Assembly (NCBI GenBank): GCA_934215405.1
Contig: CAKPZU010000006.1
Location: 1 to 40,471, forward strand
From: an uncultured Bacilli bacterium
Lineage (GTDB): Bacteria; Bacillota_I; Bacilli_A; RFN20; CAG-631
Direction: 5' to 3'
DNA length: 40,471 bases
The notes under the pieces: model-generated
Told to the model about the DNA's origin: nothing
Database searches by the model: none
The model's input: only the letters and a program-made list of their open reading frames with translations
In this document: piece by piece, positions 26,599 to 35,723 of the stretch
How the letters are laid out: each line of letters starts with the position of its first letter
How positions within the stretch are numbered: the first letter of the stretch is position 1
Made by a program: the position numbers and the translations under genes

Positions 26599-27573
26599 AG
26601 TCATTTCATATTTAGCTTCATTTAATATACTAACTAATTCATCATATGTAGATATGCTAGTTAGCCTACTTCTTATTTTAGAACTATTCCTACAATTTTT
26701 AATAAACCAGCCAGCTTGTGAACGTAGCTCCTTTAAAGCAATATATTCACCCTTATAGCTAATTAAATCCTTAGCATATTCGAGTAAAACGTCGATTTTA
26801 TCGACATTATTCATGTCTTTTAGTTCTTCATTTCTCTCTAAAAGATGATTTATTTGTGTGAAAATATAAGGATTTCCATAGCTTGCTCTACCAATCATAA
26901 TAGCATCACATTTTGTAAATTCAAGAATTTCTTTTGCTTGAAGAGGAGTTTTTATATCTCCATTGACAATTATTGGAAAATCTTTGTGTCTTTCTTTTAC
27001 TTGCCTAATAATGTCATAATTAACAACATTTGCATATAAATCGCTTTTTGTTCTGCCATGTATTGCTAAAGCACTAGCACCAGCCTTGATTATTGCATCA
27101 GCCACTTCAAAAATGTTAATTGAATTATGATCCCAACCAATTCTAGTTTTAACAGTAACTGGTTTATTGACATTTTCAACAATTGTTTTAACAGTATTAT
27201 ATATTTTATCAACATCAAGTAAATATTTACTTCCTGCATTGCTTTTAAGAACCTTAGGAACAGGGCATCCCATATTTATATCGATTATATCGGCATTTGT
27301 TTGTGTATCAACCCATTTAGCAGCGTATAATAATGTATCGATATCACCGCCAAATATTTGAATAGCAACTGGATGCTCGCTTTCATCAATTAAGGCTAAA
27401 TCCTTGGTTTTTTTGTCATTATAAAAAATGCCCTTATCAGAAATCATTTCTGTAGTGACCATGCTTGCACCATATTTTTTACACATTTTACGATAGGCAA
27501 TGTTAGTAACACCAGCCATTGGTGCTAGCACAACATTGCCTTTAATTTCAATATCTTTGATTTTATAAGACAT
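26587..27573 (-). CDS. dusB: tRNA-dihydrouridine synthase, DusB-like
   Basis: 328 residues. This FMN-dependent enzyme reduces specific uridines in the tRNA D-loop. The TIM-barrel signature is clear: APMAGVTNIAYRKMC at the N-terminus, DINMGCPVPKV with the catalytic Cys near residue 104, VTVKTRIGWD, ALAIHGRT, PIIVNGDIKT and AIMIGRASYGNP. The C-terminal helical domain follows (LRSQAGWFIKN). Which of the DusA/B/C positions it modifies cannot be read from motifs. It starts one base after the serS stop and ends the operon. Confidence 0.95.
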   Translation of the reverse strand: MSYKIKDIEIKGNVVLAPMAGVTNIAYRKMCKKYGASMVTTEMISDKGIFYNDKKTKDLALIDESEHPVAIQIFGGDIDTLLYAAKWVDTQTNADIIDINMGCPVPKVLKSNAGSKYLLDVDKIYNTVKTIVENVNKPVTVKTRIGWDHNSINIFEVADAIIKAGASALAIHGRTKSDLYANVVNYDIIRQVKERHKDFPIIVNGDIKTPLQAKEILEFTKCDAIMIGRASYGNPYIFTQINHLLERNEELKDMNNVDKIDVLLEYAKDLISYKGEYIALKELRSQAGWFIKNCRNSSKIRSRLTSISTYDELVSILNEAKYEMTKEL

Positions 27574-27574
27574 T

Positions 27575-28864
27575 TTATTTTACTGGAATTAGTTTTTCTT
27601 TTCCACCCATGTATGGTTGTAATGATTTTGGAATATTAACTGATCCATCCTCATTTAAATTATTTTCAAGTAAAGCAATAAGCATACGAGGTGAAGCAAC
27701 AACTGTATTATTTAATGTATGAGGTAAATATTTATTACCCTTAGCATCCTTAACACGAATTGATAAACGTCTTGCTTGAGCATCAGTTAAGTTAGAGCAT
27801 GAGCCAACCTCAAAATATTTCTTTTGACGTGGAGACCAGGCTTCAACATCGATTGAACGACATTTTAAGTCGGCTAAATCGCCAGAGCAACATTCTAATG
27901 TTCTAACTGGAATATCCATAGATCTAAATAATTCAACAGTATTCATATATAGCTTTTTAAACCATTCTCTTGATTCCTCTGGCTTACAAACAATAATCAT
28001 TTCCTGCTTTTCGAATTGGTGAATACGATATACTCCTCTTTCTTCAATGCCATGAGCGCCTTTTTCTTTTCTAAAGCATGGTGAGTATGAAGTTAAAACG
28101 TATGGTAATTCCTTTTCGTCAAGCATTTGGTCAATAAATCTTCCGATCATTGAATGTTCACTTGTACCAATTAAATATAAATCCTCGCCTTCAATTTTAT
28201 ACATCATAGCATCCATTTCCTCAAATGACATAACACCTGTTACAACGTTACTACGAATCATAAATGGAGGAACTACATATGTAAAGCCTTTATTAATCAT
28301 AAAGTCTCTAGCATAAGTTAAAACAGCTGAATGTAATCTTGCAATGTCACCAGTTAAATAATAAAAGCCATTACCAGCAACACGACGAGCAGCATCAATA
28401 TCAATGCCATTAAATCTTTCCATTATTTCTGTATGATATGGAATATCAAATGGCTTTAAAGCATTATCACCAAATTTTTGAAGTTCAACATTATGAGTAT
28501 CATCCTCACCAATTGGTACTTCAGGGTCAATAAAGTTAGGAATTTTCATCATTAAAGCAGTTCTTTGCTTAATTAATTCATCTTCTTTATTTTCAAATTC
28601 TTTTAATTCTTCATCAATTTTAGCAATTTCAGCCTTTACTTCATTTGCTTTATCAATTTCTTTGTTTTTAAAATAAACACCAATTTGCTTACTTAAGTCA
28701 TTTTTGCGACCTCTAAGTTCACTGCCTTTAGTTACATATTCACGACATTGCTTATCAACAAGTAAAACCTCATCAACTATATGAAGCTTATTTTGTTGAA
28801 ACTTTTTAATCATATTTTCTTTTACAGCATCAGGATTTTCTCTTAATATTGCTATATCAATCAT
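27575..28864 (-). CDS. serS: Seryl-tRNA synthetase
   Basis: 429 residues from the ATG at 28864 (AAGGAGA upstream); an upstream start adding eight residues lies inside gyrA. The N-terminal two-helix coiled coil for tRNA-Ser binding covers residues ~25-105. The class II core follows with motif 2 FRKEKGAHGIEERGVYRIHQ near residue 263 and motif 3 TVVASPRMLIALLE near residue 385. The gene starts one base after gyrA ends. serS near gyrA is the normal Firmicute arrangement. Confidence 0.97.
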   Translation of the reverse strand: MIDIAILRENPDAVKENMIKKFQQNKLHIVDEVLLVDKQCREYVTKGSELRGRKNDLSKQIGVYFKNKEIDKANEVKAEIAKIDEELKEFENKEDELIKQRTALMMKIPNFIDPEVPIGEDDTHNVELQKFGDNALKPFDIPYHTEIMERFNGIDIDAARRVAGNGFYYLTGDIARLHSAVLTYARDFMINKGFTYVVPPFMIRSNVVTGVMSFEEMDAMMYKIEGEDLYLIGTSEHSMIGRFIDQMLDEKELPYVLTSYSPCFRKEKGAHGIEERGVYRIHQFEKQEMIIVCKPEESREWFKKLYMNTVELFRSMDIPVRTLECCSGDLADLKCRSIDVEAWSPRQKKYFEVGSCSNLTDAQARRLSIRVKDAKGNKYLPHTLNNTVVASPRMLIALLENNLNEDGSVNIPKSLQPYMGGKEKLIPVK

Positions 28865-28865
28865 T

Positions 28866-31436
28866 TTAATTTGTCTCCTTATTTTCACTGTTTTCTTCTA
28901 CAGTATTAGTAGTTGAATTTTCTTGATTTGTAGTATTTTCTTCTTCATTTTCCTCTTCAATTGGGTCAGTAACACATAAAGAAGATACTATTTGATTTTC
29001 TGAAAGCTTAATGATTCTTACGCCTAGTGTATTTCTTCCAGAAACATTAACCTGCTTCAATGATGTTCTAATAATTATGCCAAGGTTTGTAACAATTAAA
29101 ACATCCTCATCACCATTTACAGCAACAATCTTAGCTAATGTGCCATTCTTTTCTGATGACTTGATAGTTAATACACCTTGTCCTCCACGCTTAGTTAAAC
29201 GATAATCCTCCATCTTAGACATCTTACCATATCCTTTAGTTGAAATAACTAAAATATATTTTCCTTCTAATGATGTAGCAACACCTACAACTTCACCATC
29301 GTTTACATTAATACCTTTTACACCAGATGCAGTTCTACCCATGCATCTTACATCTTCTTCATTAAACCTAACAACCTTGCCATTTGATGCAGCTATAAAC
29401 ATTTGAGCATTACCATCTGTTAGCTTAACATCGATTAACTCATCATCATCTTTTAAGCCAATAGCAATTTTACCATTTTGATTAATTCTAACAAATTCCT
29501 TTAATAATACACGCTTGATAATACCTTTTTTAGTAACAAATGTTAAAGTGTGATTATCAGTTAAATCATCTGATTTATTATCAATTGATATAATAGACCT
29601 TACCTTTTCATCATTATCCATCTTTAATAAGTTAATAGCTGGAATTCCTTTTGATGTTCTACTATATTCTGGAATTTGATGTCCTCTAATTCTATATACC
29701 TTTCCATAGTTAGTAAAGAATAAAACATCCTCATGAGTATTAGCCATTACGATTTTATCAACTACATCATCATCGTTAGTAGACATTCCTCTCATGCCCT
29801 TACCACCACGTTTTTGTGTTTTATAAGTATCATTTGAAACACGTTTAATATAACCATTAACAGTCAAAGTAATAATTATATCCTCTTGTGGAATTAAATC
29901 TTCATCATCAATATTGAATTCACCATTAATAATTTCTGAACGACGCTTATCAGCATATTTTGCTTTAATATCAAGCATTTCTTGTTTAATAACCTGATAA
30001 ATTTCATTTTTATCTGCTAAGATTCGCTTAAAGTTATCAATTTCTTCTTGAAGTTCTTTACATTCATTTTCAATTTTTTCTGTTTCAAGTGAATTTAATT
30101 TTGATAATGTCATAGCAAGAACTGCTTTGGCTTGCTTATCAGTTAAATTAAATTTTTCACAAAGCTGAACAGCAGAATCATCATTATTTTTAGAACCTTT
30201 AATTACTTGAACTACCTCATCAATATTAGCAAGAGCGATAATTAAGCCTTGTAAAATATGAGCACGTTCTTCATCTTTTGCTAAATCAAATCTAATTCTA
30301 CGAGTTACAACATCAAATTGGTGATCCATATAATATTTTAACAAATCTTTAATACCTAAGATTTTTGGCTCACCATTTACTAATACTAGATTGTTAATAC
30401 CATAAGAAACTTGTAGTGATGTTAATTTAAATAATTGATTTAAAATAACTTCTGGTACTACATCTTTTCTTAATTCAATAACAACTCTTATATCTTCGCC
30501 TGATGATTCATCTCTAATATCAGTTAAACCATCAATAATTTTATCTCTTGCAAGCTCTCCTATTCTTTCAATCATAGTAGCCTTATTAACGCCATATGGA
30601 ATTTCACTTACAATAATTCTATGCTTACCATTTGATTCAATTTTATCAATTGTTGTTTTAGAACGAATAATAATTGTTCCTTGTCCTGTTTCATAAGCTT
30701 TAACAATTCCAGATTTTCCCATAATATAAGCACCAGTTGGAAAATCAGGTCCTGGAATAATTTGAAGCAATTCACTAACAGTAATATCTGGATTTTCATA
30801 AATTGCTAAAGTAGCATCAATGGCCTCAGCTAGATTGTGTGGAGGAATGTTTGTTGCCATACCTACAGCAATACCTGTTGCACCATTAACTAAAACGTTA
30901 GGGAAACGTGAAGGTAATGCAACTGGTTCTTCATCCTCACCATCATAGTTTGGAATAAAATTAACTGTATCCTTATGAATATCTCTAACCATTTCCATAG
31001 CTATTTTTGACATTCTAGCTTCAGTGTAACGCATAGCCGCAGCACCATCACCATCGATTGAACCAAAGTTACCATGGCCATCAACTAATGGATAACGTGT
31101 TGAAAATATTTGAGCTAAACGAACCATTGCTTCATAAATTGATGAGTCACCATGAGGGTGATATTTACCCATAACGTCACCAACAATTCTAGCAGATTTT
31201 TTATGTGGAGTAGTTGAATAAATTCCTGCTTCACTCATTCCAAATAAAATACGTCTATGAACTGGCTTCATTCCATCTTTTACATCAGGAATTGCACGAG
31301 CAACGATTACTGACATTGCATACTCAAGGAATGATTTTTTTACTTTTTCAGATAAATTAGCAACTTCTATATTAGTTTTTCCATCTTCAGCTTTTTCAGC
31401 TTCAATGAATTCGTTTATTCTTTCCTTATCACTCAT
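28866..31436 (-). CDS. gyrA: DNA gyrase subunit A
   Basis: 856 residues from the ATG at 31436 with AGGAGGG upstream. GyrA cuts and rejoins DNA with its catalytic Tyr, seen in AAMRYTEARMS at residue 137. The C-terminal beta-pinwheel carries the GyrA box as QKRGGKGMRGM near residue 540, which distinguishes it from ParC and indicates true gyrase wrapping. The quinolone-determining region reads HPHGDSSIYEAMVR, with Ser at the position linked to sensitivity. The last ~35 residues are an acidic, Asn/Glu/Thr-rich tail (EEENEEENTTNQ), common in GyrA and regulatory in some species. Confidence 0.98.
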   Translation of the reverse strand: MSDKERINEFIEAEKAEDGKTNIEVANLSEKVKKSFLEYAMSVIVARAIPDVKDGMKPVHRRILFGMSEAGIYSTTPHKKSARIVGDVMGKYHPHGDSSIYEAMVRLAQIFSTRYPLVDGHGNFGSIDGDGAAAMRYTEARMSKIAMEMVRDIHKDTVNFIPNYDGEDEEPVALPSRFPNVLVNGATGIAVGMATNIPPHNLAEAIDATLAIYENPDITVSELLQIIPGPDFPTGAYIMGKSGIVKAYETGQGTIIIRSKTTIDKIESNGKHRIIVSEIPYGVNKATMIERIGELARDKIIDGLTDIRDESSGEDIRVVIELRKDVVPEVILNQLFKLTSLQVSYGINNLVLVNGEPKILGIKDLLKYYMDHQFDVVTRRIRFDLAKDEERAHILQGLIIALANIDEVVQVIKGSKNNDDSAVQLCEKFNLTDKQAKAVLAMTLSKLNSLETEKIENECKELQEEIDNFKRILADKNEIYQVIKQEMLDIKAKYADKRRSEIINGEFNIDDEDLIPQEDIIITLTVNGYIKRVSNDTYKTQKRGGKGMRGMSTNDDDVVDKIVMANTHEDVLFFTNYGKVYRIRGHQIPEYSRTSKGIPAINLLKMDNDEKVRSIISIDNKSDDLTDNHTLTFVTKKGIIKRVLLKEFVRINQNGKIAIGLKDDDELIDVKLTDGNAQMFIAASNGKVVRFNEEDVRCMGRTASGVKGINVNDGEVVGVATSLEGKYILVISTKGYGKMSKMEDYRLTKRGGQGVLTIKSSEKNGTLAKIVAVNGDEDVLIVTNLGIIIRTSLKQVNVSGRNTLGVRIIKLSENQIVSSLCVTDPIEEENEEENTTNQENSTTNTVEENSENKETN

Positions 31437-31446
31437 TTTATCCCTC

Positions 31447-33438
31447 CTATACATCTAAGTTTTCAACAAACTTAGCATTTTCTAAGATATAATTACGTCT
31501 TGGTTCAACCTTATCGCCCATTAGCATATCAAATACTCTATCAGCTTCAACAGCATCATCTAAAGACACCTGAATTAAAGTACGAGATTTTGGATCCATT
31601 GTAGTTTCGCCAAGCTGTGACCAGTCCATTTCTCCTAAACCTTTATATCTTTGGATGCTTGGCTTACCAACAACTCTTTTACGAATTTGTTCAAGCTCAG
31701 CATCATTATAAGCATATTCAACATTTTTACCCCAAGCCACTTTATATAGTGGTGGTTTAGCAATAAATACATGGCCTTGCTTAATTAATTCAGGCATGAA
31801 TCTATAGAAGAATGTTAATAGTAATACTTGAATATGAGAACCATCAACATCGGCATCGGTCATGATTATTACTTTATGATATCTTAATTTTTCAATATTG
31901 AATTCATCATGTATTCCAGTACCTAAGGCAGTAATAATTGTTCCAATTTCAGCATTTTCAAATACACGATGTGGATTTGCTTTTTCAACGTTTAATATTT
32001 TACCTCTTAAAGGTAATATTGCTTGATATTCACGAACTCTACCTTGCTTTGCACTACCACCGGCAGAATCACCCTCGACTATAAACATTTCACAAAGGGA
32101 TGCATCCTTTGATGAGCAATCAGCAAGCTTCCCAGGTAGTGTTGAAAATTCAAGTGCTCCTTTTCTTCTTACTGTTTCACGAGCTTTCTTAGCTGCAAGC
32201 CTTGCATTACGAGCAAGCAATACCTTTTCTACAATCTTTTTAGCTTCATCTGGATGCTCTAAGAAAAATCTTTGTAGTTGCTCGCCAAATACATCACTAG
32301 CAATTTTTCTAACCTCAAAGTTACCTAAACGTCCCTTTGTTTGTCCTTCATATTGAGGATCTGGGTGTTTAATTGAAATGATTGCTGTCATTCCTTCTTC
32401 AAAGTCAGATTGTGTAAATCCTTCTTCGCCTTCTTTTATATCTTTATCATATTTATTCTCTGAAATATATTTTCTTAAAACACGTGCTAAAGCAAGCCTA
32501 AAGCCATCCTCATGTGTTCCACCATCATGGGTATTAATATTGTTACAGAATGAATAAATATTTGATTGATATCCCTCATTATATTGAACTACACATTCAA
32601 GCCACATAGTATCATTCTTACCATGGATTTCAACATTTTCACATTTTTGCTTTAAATGAATAATAGTTGGATGAATAGGCGTTCTATTAGTATTAATATA
32701 TTTAATAAATTCTTCAAGGCCAACCTCATATAAAAATTCATCATGCTGATTTGTATTTTCTTTAACTTCTTCTTCATTTCTTAAATCAGCAACAGTCATT
32801 TTAATTCCTTCATTTAAGAACGCAAGTTCTCTCATTCTTTCTTTTAAAATGTTATAATCATATACTTGTGTTTCCTCAAATATAGTTGGATCTGCCTTAA
32901 ATCTTACTGTTGTTCCAGTATCATTAATGTCGCATTTTGAAACTACAGTTAATGGAGCAGTTGGGTGTCCACCATTAACGAATTTCATATAATGAACTTC
33001 GCCTTCTCTTTTTACCCATACCTCTAGCCATTCACTTAAAGCGTTAACAACTGAAGCACCAACACCATGTAGACCACCAGATACCTTATATCCACCTTCG
33101 CCACCAAATTTACCACCAGCATGTAATACTGTATAAATAGTTTCAACTGTTGATACCTTTGTTTTTGGGTGTACTCCAACTGGAATTCCTCTTCCATGGT
33201 CAACTACTTCAATAATATTTCCAGGTAAAATAGATAAATTTATCTCTTTTCCATATCCAGCTAAAGCCTCATCAATTGAGTTATCGATAATTTCCCATAC
33301 TAAGTGATGTAACCCAGAGCTTGATGTAGTACCAATATACATACCTGGTCTTTTACGGACAGCTTCTAGTCCCTCTAAAACCTGAATATCGCTCTCGTTA
33401 TAATGTCCTTGTGTTTTTAATTCTTCATTTTCAGCCAT
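31447..33438 (-). CDS. gyrB: DNA gyrase subunit B
   Basis: 663 residues from the ATG at 33438; AAAGGAG lies about 11 bases upstream. An in-frame TTG at 33462 would overlap recF. The GHKL ATPase domain has EIIDNSIDEA and the VVDHGRGIPVG and GGLHGVGASVVNAL motifs. The TOPRIM domain carries EGDSAGG near residue 453, PLRGKILNVEKA, and DADVDGSHI near residue 527. The length of about 660 indicates the Gram-positive form without the large insert of enterobacteria. The start follows the recF stop by one base. Confidence 0.98.
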   Translation of the reverse strand: MAENEELKTQGHYNESDIQVLEGLEAVRKRPGMYIGTTSSSGLHHLVWEIIDNSIDEALAGYGKEINLSILPGNIIEVVDHGRGIPVGVHPKTKVSTVETIYTVLHAGGKFGGEGGYKVSGGLHGVGASVVNALSEWLEVWVKREGEVHYMKFVNGGHPTAPLTVVSKCDINDTGTTVRFKADPTIFEETQVYDYNILKERMRELAFLNEGIKMTVADLRNEEEVKENTNQHDEFLYEVGLEEFIKYINTNRTPIHPTIIHLKQKCENVEIHGKNDTMWLECVVQYNEGYQSNIYSFCNNINTHDGGTHEDGFRLALARVLRKYISENKYDKDIKEGEEGFTQSDFEEGMTAIISIKHPDPQYEGQTKGRLGNFEVRKIASDVFGEQLQRFFLEHPDEAKKIVEKVLLARNARLAAKKARETVRRKGALEFSTLPGKLADCSSKDASLCEMFIVEGDSAGGSAKQGRVREYQAILPLRGKILNVEKANPHRVFENAEIGTIITALGTGIHDEFNIEKLRYHKVIIMTDADVDGSHIQVLLLTFFYRFMPELIKQGHVFIAKPPLYKVAWGKNVEYAYNDAELEQIRKRVVGKPSIQRYKGLGEMDWSQLGETTMDPKSRTLIQVSLDDAVEADRVFDMLMGDKVEPRRNYILENAKFVENLDV

Positions 33439-33439
33439 A

Positions 33440-34543
33440 TTAATTTGAACTCCTTTCTTCAACTAAGCCTTCCTTTATTTTTATAACCTTTGTATTCAAA
33501 GGAATATTTTTTGAAATTATTTCTTGATAATTAGTGCAGGTTATAAACACCTGCTTTTTTCTTAATAAGTATTTAAATACTCTTTCCTTTTTTATTAAAT
33601 CTAGTTCACTAAATGCATCATCTAATATAATGATTGGTTCACTTTTATTAGCTTTATTTACAATTTCACCAACAGCTAGCTTTATACATAATGATATTAG
33701 CCTTTGCTGACCTTGTGAGGCATACATATCAATTAGCATATCATCTAAATATACCTTAAAGTCATCCTTATGGATACCATTAATTGTATATTGCCTTTCT
33801 ATATCCTTGTTAATTGTGTCATTGTATAATTTTAATGCTTTGTTTAGGTATGCTTCTTTATCTAATTCGTTAATAAATGAATTATAAACAATTTTTATTT
33901 TTTTATTTTCATTATTAACATTAAAATAAATATTTGTAGCAAACTCTTCAATTTTTTCAATTAGCCATTTACGTCTTATATAAATAATGTATGATGATTC
34001 AACGAGCTTTTCATTTATTACATCTAAAAGATTGTAATCAATTTTCTTTTTTAGTAAATTGTTTCTTTCCTCTAAAATATCTTTAAATGCTATTAATTGC
34101 TTTATGTAGATTGGAAATAGCATTGATAGCTCTTTGTTTAAAAAATTTCGTCTTACACCAGGTGAGTCCTTAAATAAATAAACATCCTCCGGAGAAAAGC
34201 AAACAACATTAAAACTTCCAATATATTCACTAATCTTATTAACTAGTACATCGTTTATATAAACTGTCTTTCCACTTTTACTTAATACTATCTTATATGT
34301 ATACTCACCCTTACCCTTTAATACCTTTCCTGTAACTATTGCCTCATCGCTTGCATTATTTATCATTTCTTTAAAATAAGATGTTCTAAAGGATGTAGCA
34401 TTTGCTAGTGCATAAATGCTTTCAACGATGTTTGTTTTTCCTTGTCCATTATCTCCATAAAATATAATTATTGATTTATTAAAAGATAAGTTCAATTCTT
34501 TTATATTTCTAAAATTGATGAGGCTTATATTATTTAAATACAT
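33440..34543 (-). CDS. recF: DNA replication and repair protein RecF
   Basis: 367 residues. RecF is an SMC-like ATPase that loads RecA at single-strand gaps. Walker A is GDNGQGKTNIVE near residues 30-41, the ABC signature is SQGQQRLISL near residue 275, and Walker B is IIILDDAFSELD near residue 300. The start shares a base with the stop of the S4-domain gene (TAATG), giving translational coupling. Confidence 0.96.
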   Translation of the reverse strand: MYLNNISLINFRNIKELNLSFNKSIIIFYGDNGQGKTNIVESIYALANATSFRTSYFKEMINNASDEAIVTGKVLKGKGEYTYKIVLSKSGKTVYINDVLVNKISEYIGSFNVVCFSPEDVYLFKDSPGVRRNFLNKELSMLFPIYIKQLIAFKDILEERNNLLKKKIDYNLLDVINEKLVESSYIIYIRRKWLIEKIEEFATNIYFNVNNENKKIKIVYNSFINELDKEAYLNKALKLYNDTINKDIERQYTINGIHKDDFKVYLDDMLIDMYASQGQQRLISLCIKLAVGEIVNKANKSEPIIILDDAFSELDLIKKERVFKYLLRKKQVFITCTNYQEIISKNIPLNTKVIKIKEGLVEERSSN

Positions 34544-34749
34544 TAATTGCTAATAATATATTCGTTGTTATTAACAAGCACTTTATCACCAACTCGAAGT
34601 TTTCTTCCTCTTCTATGTTCTAGTTCTTCATTAACATAAACAGATGTGGTCATTAAAAACACTTTAGCATCCCCACCATTTGAAATTATGTTAGTAAATT
34701 TTAGAAATTGGCCTAGTGTTATATACTCTGTTGTAATAACAATTTTCAT
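34543..34749 (-). CDS. yaaA: S4-domain RNA-binding protein YaaA (RlbA)
   Basis: 68 residues. A single S4 fold is visible: ITLGQFLKFTNIISNGGDAK, then VYVNEELEHRRGRKLRVGDKV. It matches the small YaaA protein encoded just before recF in Bacilli, reported to work with ribosome assembly. AAAGGGG precedes the ATG. First gene of the replication operon; in Bacillus it follows dnaA and dnaN, which are not here. Confidence 0.9.
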   Translation of the reverse strand: MKIVITTEYITLGQFLKFTNIISNGGDAKVFLMTTSVYVNEELEHRRGRKLRVGDKVLVNNNEYIISN

Positions 34750-34779
34750 AATAATACATCCCCTTTAGAAATCTATTTA

Positions 34780-34808
34780 ATTATACCATTTTTAATATTT
34801 TTTTTCAA
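34780..34808 (-). promoter_or_regulatory. Promoter of the yaaA-recF-gyrB-gyrA-serS-dus operon
   Basis: On the minus strand TTGAAA (34803-34808), 17-bp spacer, TATAAT (34780-34785) with TGG before it (extended -10). The leader is about 24 bases. Confidence 0.82.
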
Positions 34809-34810
34809 TG

Positions 34811-34843
34811 CTCTTATTATATAATAATAAGAGAATAATAAGA
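34811..34843. repeat. Palindrome with an extra direct repeat beside the gyr promoter
   Basis: CTCTTATTA (34811-34819) pairs with TAATAAGAG (34825-34833) around a 5-base spacer. The half-site TAATAAGAG is repeated again in direct orientation about 10 bases further on. The palindrome abuts the -35 of the gyr promoter. It could be an operator or simply a second, weak terminator for the glycerol operon. Confidence 0.6.
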
Positions 34844-34848
34844 GAAAG

Positions 34849-34877
34849 AAAAAAATGAAATACTTTGCTAGTATTTC
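34849..34877 (-). terminator. Terminator of the glycerol operon
   Basis: Perfect stem GAAATACT (34857-34864) with AGTATTTC (34870-34877) and a 5-base loop; seven T residues follow on the minus strand (34849-34855). It lies 18 bases past the stop of the YwaF-like gene. Confidence 0.88.
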
Positions 34878-34894
34878 ACCTTTAATCATTATTT

Positions 34895-35707
34895 TTAATT
34901 ATTAATTGCTTCATTAAAAGCACAATTATTATCTTTAATTTTACCTCTTATTGATAAAACTAAATAGTATATTCCATAAATCGTTAAAGCCGATAAAAAG
35001 AAAATAATTATTACTACAAAAGGATTAATTGCTTTAGGAATAAAGGAAAATACAGGATCTTTTAAGAAAAACCAGTTATAATCACTATTTATAGTTGAAT
35101 ATAACAAGTTTCCAAGTGTTGCCCATAAAGCAATTCCAATAATACATAATGCTTCCTTATATATTTTTTTAATATCTAGCTTTACATCCTTTAAAAGCAA
35201 AGATAAGCAGCCATAAATAAATACAAGTCCATGATATAAGAATAATTGAATTACAACATATGAAAAGGCTGCTTGTGATGAATTTAGAGCTGTTCCTGGA
35301 TAGATTAGCCACATTAAAGGAGCTAAAATTGCTAAAACAGCAATTGGTGTTTTTATGGCATTACCATATTTTCCATATCTTGAATACATAATTAATATAC
35401 TTAATACAGTACATATATGAAATGGAAATTTATCTAAAATTATTTCACCATTAACATCTATAGTGCCATTATTATAAAATGGTTGCATAAAGAAATCAAA
35501 AAGATAGGTTATTAAAGCTAATATAGCTATAACTTTTATTAAATTATTTTTCTTTTCTTCATTTTTATTTTTAAACAAGATAGTAAGTAAAGCTACTGCT
35601 CCAAAAATTAAAACTAAATATATGATATGATGATAGGAAAACATCGATATTTTGCTAGTTTCATCTGCTTTATGATCTCCAAAAATCTTTAAAAATATTT
35701 CTCGCAT
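34895..35707 (-). CDS. YwaF-like integral membrane protein (TIGR02206 type)
   Basis: 270 residues with about seven hydrophobic segments, for example IIYLVLIFGAVALLTILF, FPFHICTVLSILIMY and PFVVIIIFFLSALTIYGIYYL. The HICTVLS segment within the third helix and the GTALNSSQAAFSYVV loop fit the TIGR02206/YwaF membrane family, whose function is not known. A weak AAGGGA site precedes the ATG. It is the last gene of the glycerol operon, 17 bases after glpK, where an aquaglyceroporin (glpF) is often found; it does not look like a GlpF-type channel because no NPA motifs are present. Confidence 0.82.
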   Translation of the reverse strand: MREIFLKIFGDHKADETSKISMFSYHHIIYLVLIFGAVALLTILFKNKNEEKKNNLIKVIAILALITYLFDFFMQPFYNNGTIDVNGEIILDKFPFHICTVLSILIMYSRYGKYGNAIKTPIAVLAILAPLMWLIYPGTALNSSQAAFSYVVIQLFLYHGLVFIYGCLSLLLKDVKLDIKKIYKEALCIIGIALWATLGNLLYSTINSDYNWFFLKDPVFSFIPKAINPFVVIIIFFLSALTIYGIYYLVLSIRGKIKDNNCAFNEAINN

Positions 35708-35723
35708 TTTTCTTTTCCCTTTA

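Noticed and set aside
34750..34894. Replication origin next to yaaA/recF
   Set aside because: No DnaA-box-like sequence is visible in the 145-bp gap; the AT-rich DNA is explained by a promoter and hairpins.
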